DNA of 7,423 bases from Caldifarciminota bacterium (GTDB lineage Bacteria; Hydrothermota; Hydrothermia; B15-G9; WFZT01), in assembly GCA_026991055.1 (NCBI GenBank), contig JALXCE010000091.1:1-7423 (forward strand), read 5' to 3'. The first letter of the stretch is position 1, and every line of letters begins with the position of its first letter. Shown piece by piece: positions 5,834 to 7,423 of the stretch. The notes under the pieces were generated by a model. It had not been told where the DNA came from, ran no database searches, and was given only the letters and a program-made list of their open reading frames with translations. The translations under genes and the position numbers were made by a program.

Positions 5834-6688
5834 ATGGATATTAAGCAGGTTGCCGTAATTGGTGCAGGTACCATGGGGAATGGCATTGCCCATGTTTTTG
5901 CCCAGTATGGATACAATGTAGTTCTTGTTGACATAAAGGACGAGTACCTCGAGCGCGCACTCCAGACTATCTCAAAAAATATGGACAGACAGATTAAAAA
6001 GGGAACGCTGACCGAGGACGAGAAGAAGGCTGCCCTTGCAAGGATTCTTCCAACAACGAACATGGAGCAGGTGAAGGACGTGGATTTTGTAGTGGAGGCA
6101 GTTATCGAGAATAAGGACCTTAAAAAGGACATCTTTAAGAAATTAGACGAACTCACGAGGCCTGAGGTTATACTCGCATCAAACACGTCATCGATATCAA
6201 TAACTGAGCTTGGAGCGGTGACGAAAAGGCCTGATAAAGTGGCGGGAATGCATTTCATGAATCCTGTGCCGGTAATGAAATTGGTGGAGGTAGTGAAGGG
6301 GCAGCTCACATCAGATGAGACAATAAATATTATCCTTGACCTTTCCAGGAAGTTAGGAAAAGACCCTGCGCTTGTGAATGACTACCCGGGTTTTGTGGCA
6401 AATAGAATTCTCATGCCCATGATTAACGAGGCGATTTACGCTCTGATGGAGGGTGTGGCTGATAGAGACAATATTGATAAAGTAATGAAACTTGGAGCCA
6501 ACCATCCAATGGGGCCTCTTGCTCTTGCAGACCTCATTGGCCTTGATGTTGTACTTTTTATCCTCGAGGTCATGCACAGAGACCTCGGTGATCCCAAGTA
6601 TCGTCCCGCTCCGCTTTTAAGGAGAATGGTTGCTGCGGGTCTGCTTGGGAGAAAGAGTGGAAAGGGATTCTACGATTATACGAAGTGA
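5834..6688 (+). CDS. hbd: 3-hydroxybutyryl-CoA dehydrogenase (3-hydroxyacyl-CoA dehydrogenase)
   Basis: This 284-residue soluble enzyme interconverts 3-hydroxyacyl-CoA and 3-oxoacyl-CoA with NAD(P), in fatty acid beta-oxidation or in butyrate-type pathways. Residues 5-34 are the Rossmann dinucleotide site VAVIGAGTMGNGIAHVFAQY with Asp33 at the end of strand 2, which favours NAD. ASNTSSISITEL (115-126), GMHFMNPVPVMKLVEVV (138-154) and GFVANRILMPMINEA (186-200) are family signatures. Ser119, His140, Glu152 and Asn190 fall where the family's substrate-binding and catalytic residues lie, so it should be active. The C-terminal dimerisation domain ends normally with GLLGRKSGKGFYDY. Length is typical for the stand-alone enzyme (about 280), not the FadB fusion. 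No thiolase, crotonase or acyl-CoA dehydrogenase gene is adjacent, so direction and pathway cannot be decided here. It has its own promoter and ribosome binding site and ends at a hairpin facing a convergent gene. Confidence 0.95.
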   Translation: MDIKQVAVIGAGTMGNGIAHVFAQYGYNVVLVDIKDEYLERALQTISKNMDRQIKKGTLTEDEKKAALARILPTTNMEQVKDVDFVVEAVIENKDLKKDIFKKLDELTRPEVILASNTSSISITELGAVTKRPDKVAGMHFMNPVPVMKLVEVVKGQLTSDETINIILDLSRKLGKDPALVNDYPGFVANRILMPMINEAIYALMEGVADRDNIDKVMKLGANHPMGPLALADLIGLDVVLFILEVMHRDLGDPKYRPAPLLRRMVAAGLLGRKSGKGFYDYTK

Positions 6689-6695
6689 TTTTGTG

Positions 6696-6728
6696 GGGGG
6701 CGGGTGAATCTTCGATTCACCCGCCCCC
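6696..6728. terminator. hairpin between convergent genes, probable two-way terminator
   Basis: GGGGGCGGGTGAATC (6696-6710) pairs perfectly with 6714-6728 around TTC. It begins 7 nt after the hbd stop and lies 18 nt beyond the stop of the minus-strand gene, so it can serve both. Only a short T-run (TTTCTC) follows on the plus strand. The inner 21 nt equal those of the hairpin at 3868-3922, while the outer pairs differ in a compensated way. Confidence 0.75.
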
Positions 6729-6746
6729 TTTCTCAAGCATACCATC

Positions 6747-7423
6747 CTAAAATTTCACAATCTTTGCCACTTTGTCCGCGATTCTGAGGAAGTAAATACC
6801 GGATTTCAGGGAACTTATGTCAATTGCCATTTCTCCCGCCAGCTTATTGAATTTCATCTGCAGTTTTCCATCTATCGAATATATCCTCACCTCTCCCGGC
6901 TGTGATTGTATCCTTATAACTCCACGCGTTACCACAGGTCTAACAATAAATTCAGGAAAGTTAAAACCGCTACCAACCATTGTTGGCACACCACTTGCAG
7001 CAAGCCCCCTCACCCCTACCTGAGACGCAGTTCCTGCATAATTCCAGCCTTTTGAGGAAGTCCGCCTCATCAGCTCACCGGTGTCAAAACAGATCAGCAC
7101 CATGCTATCTTCTGTCACCATCATGTCTGTAACTCCTACCTGAGAGACAGTCTCTGACATCTGCCAGCTCACACCAGAATCAAGTGACTTCATTATGTCT
7201 CCGTAGTAATTCACTGCGAAGAGCGTGTCTGAAAGTGCATCAAGAGCAATCATCCTTGCTAAACCCGTTGAGCCCACAAGATTCCAGCTTCCCGAATTTC
7301 CCTTTCTCCATACATCACCAGACTCTGTCAAAGCGTACATGTATGTTCCATCATTCGCAAGAGAAACAAATCCATTGCCTCCTATGGAGTTTGTGAGGGT
7401 TAATGATTCAACTTCTGAGCCTT
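6747..7423 (-). CDS. C-terminal part of a secreted propeller-like protein with a type IX-like sorting domain
   Basis: The frame is open from the right edge of the window to TAG at 6747-6749, giving about 224 visible residues. The ATG at 7340 is internal, since the sequence before it (SIGGNGFVSLANDGTY) belongs to the same repeats. The visible part has about three BNR/photosystem-stability-like repeats of about 40 residues: YALTESGDVWRKGNSGSWNLVG, LFAVNYYGDIMKSLDSGVSW, LICFDTGELMRRTSSKGWNYAG. Two contain the same SQVGV, 120 nt apart in the DNA. The last ~65 residues are a typical C-terminal sorting domain: RGVIRIQSQPGEVRIYSIDGK ending SSLKSGIYFLRIADKVAKIVKF. In FCB bacteria such domains send proteins through the type IX secretion system to the cell surface. 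The signal peptide would be outside the window, and the function beyond a surface or secreted propeller is unknown. It is convergent with hbd. Confidence 0.82.
   Translation of the reverse strand, partial: GSEVESLTLTNSIGGNGFVSLANDGTYMYALTESGDVWRKGNSGSWNLVGSTGLARMIALDALSDTLFAVNYYGDIMKSLDSGVSWQMSETVSQVGVTDMMVTEDSMVLICFDTGELMRRTSSKGWNYAGTASQVGVRGLAASGVPTMVGSGFNFPEFIVRPVVTRGVIRIQSQPGEVRIYSIDGKLQMKFNKLAGEMAIDISSLKSGIYFLRIADKVAKIVKF

Noticed and set aside
5815..6309. 164-residue minus-strand frame opposite hbd
   Set aside because: It is the complement of a clearly coding, conserved enzyme gene, and its Ser/Phe/Thr-rich sequence is typical of a shadow frame.
6817..7396. Two plus-strand frames opposite the sorting-domain gene
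   Set aside because: The minus strand carries a recognisable sorting domain and repeats; the plus frames have no family features.

Overview
The window looks like a chromosomal segment of an uncultured Gram-negative bacterium of the FCB/WOR-3 type. The reasons are two or three secreted beta-propeller proteins, at least one with a type IX-like C-terminal sorting domain, beside ordinary housekeeping genes, strong AGGAGG ribosome binding sites and moderate GC content. This placement is an inference from gene style, not from a marker gene.

Layout, left to right. Positions 3-614 (+) hold the 3' end of a beta-propeller protein. Positions 615-1613 are a 1-kb non-coding stretch. Its left part carries a GC-rich perfect hairpin and several decayed C-rich/G-rich palindromic repeats. 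Its right part is a regulatory region: a near-consensus promoter, a perfect 16-bp palindrome at the predicted transcription start, a second promoter, and an 84-nt two-part hairpin just before the ribosome binding site. This drives a 748-residue exported SBBP (seven-bladed beta-propeller) protein at 1614-3860 (+), which ends in a 26-bp-arm perfect hairpin. After another perfect GC hairpin comes guaA (GMP synthase, 4150-5769, +), then hbd (3-hydroxybutyryl-CoA dehydrogenase, 5834-6688, +) with its own promoter in the 64-bp gap. A hairpin separates hbd from a convergent, truncated gene (6747-7423, -) for a propeller-like secreted protein with a clear sorting domain.

The most unusual content is a family of perfect palindromes. 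Five long inverted repeats (648-682, 3868-3922, 4001-4035, 4557-4591, 6696-6728) have arms that mostly differ in sequence, yet all share the same 3-nt centre, C-GAA-G on one strand. One lies in frame inside guaA, where it is part of about 30 extra residues between the catalytic Cys region and the WMSHGD motif. This resembles the protein-coding palindromic elements known from Rickettsia. Degenerate relatives of the same element fill the 1-kb intergenic stretch.

The genes do not form one pathway. guaA serves purine nucleotide synthesis, hbd serves beta-oxidation or butyrate-type acyl-CoA metabolism, and the three propeller proteins are probably envelope or secreted proteins.
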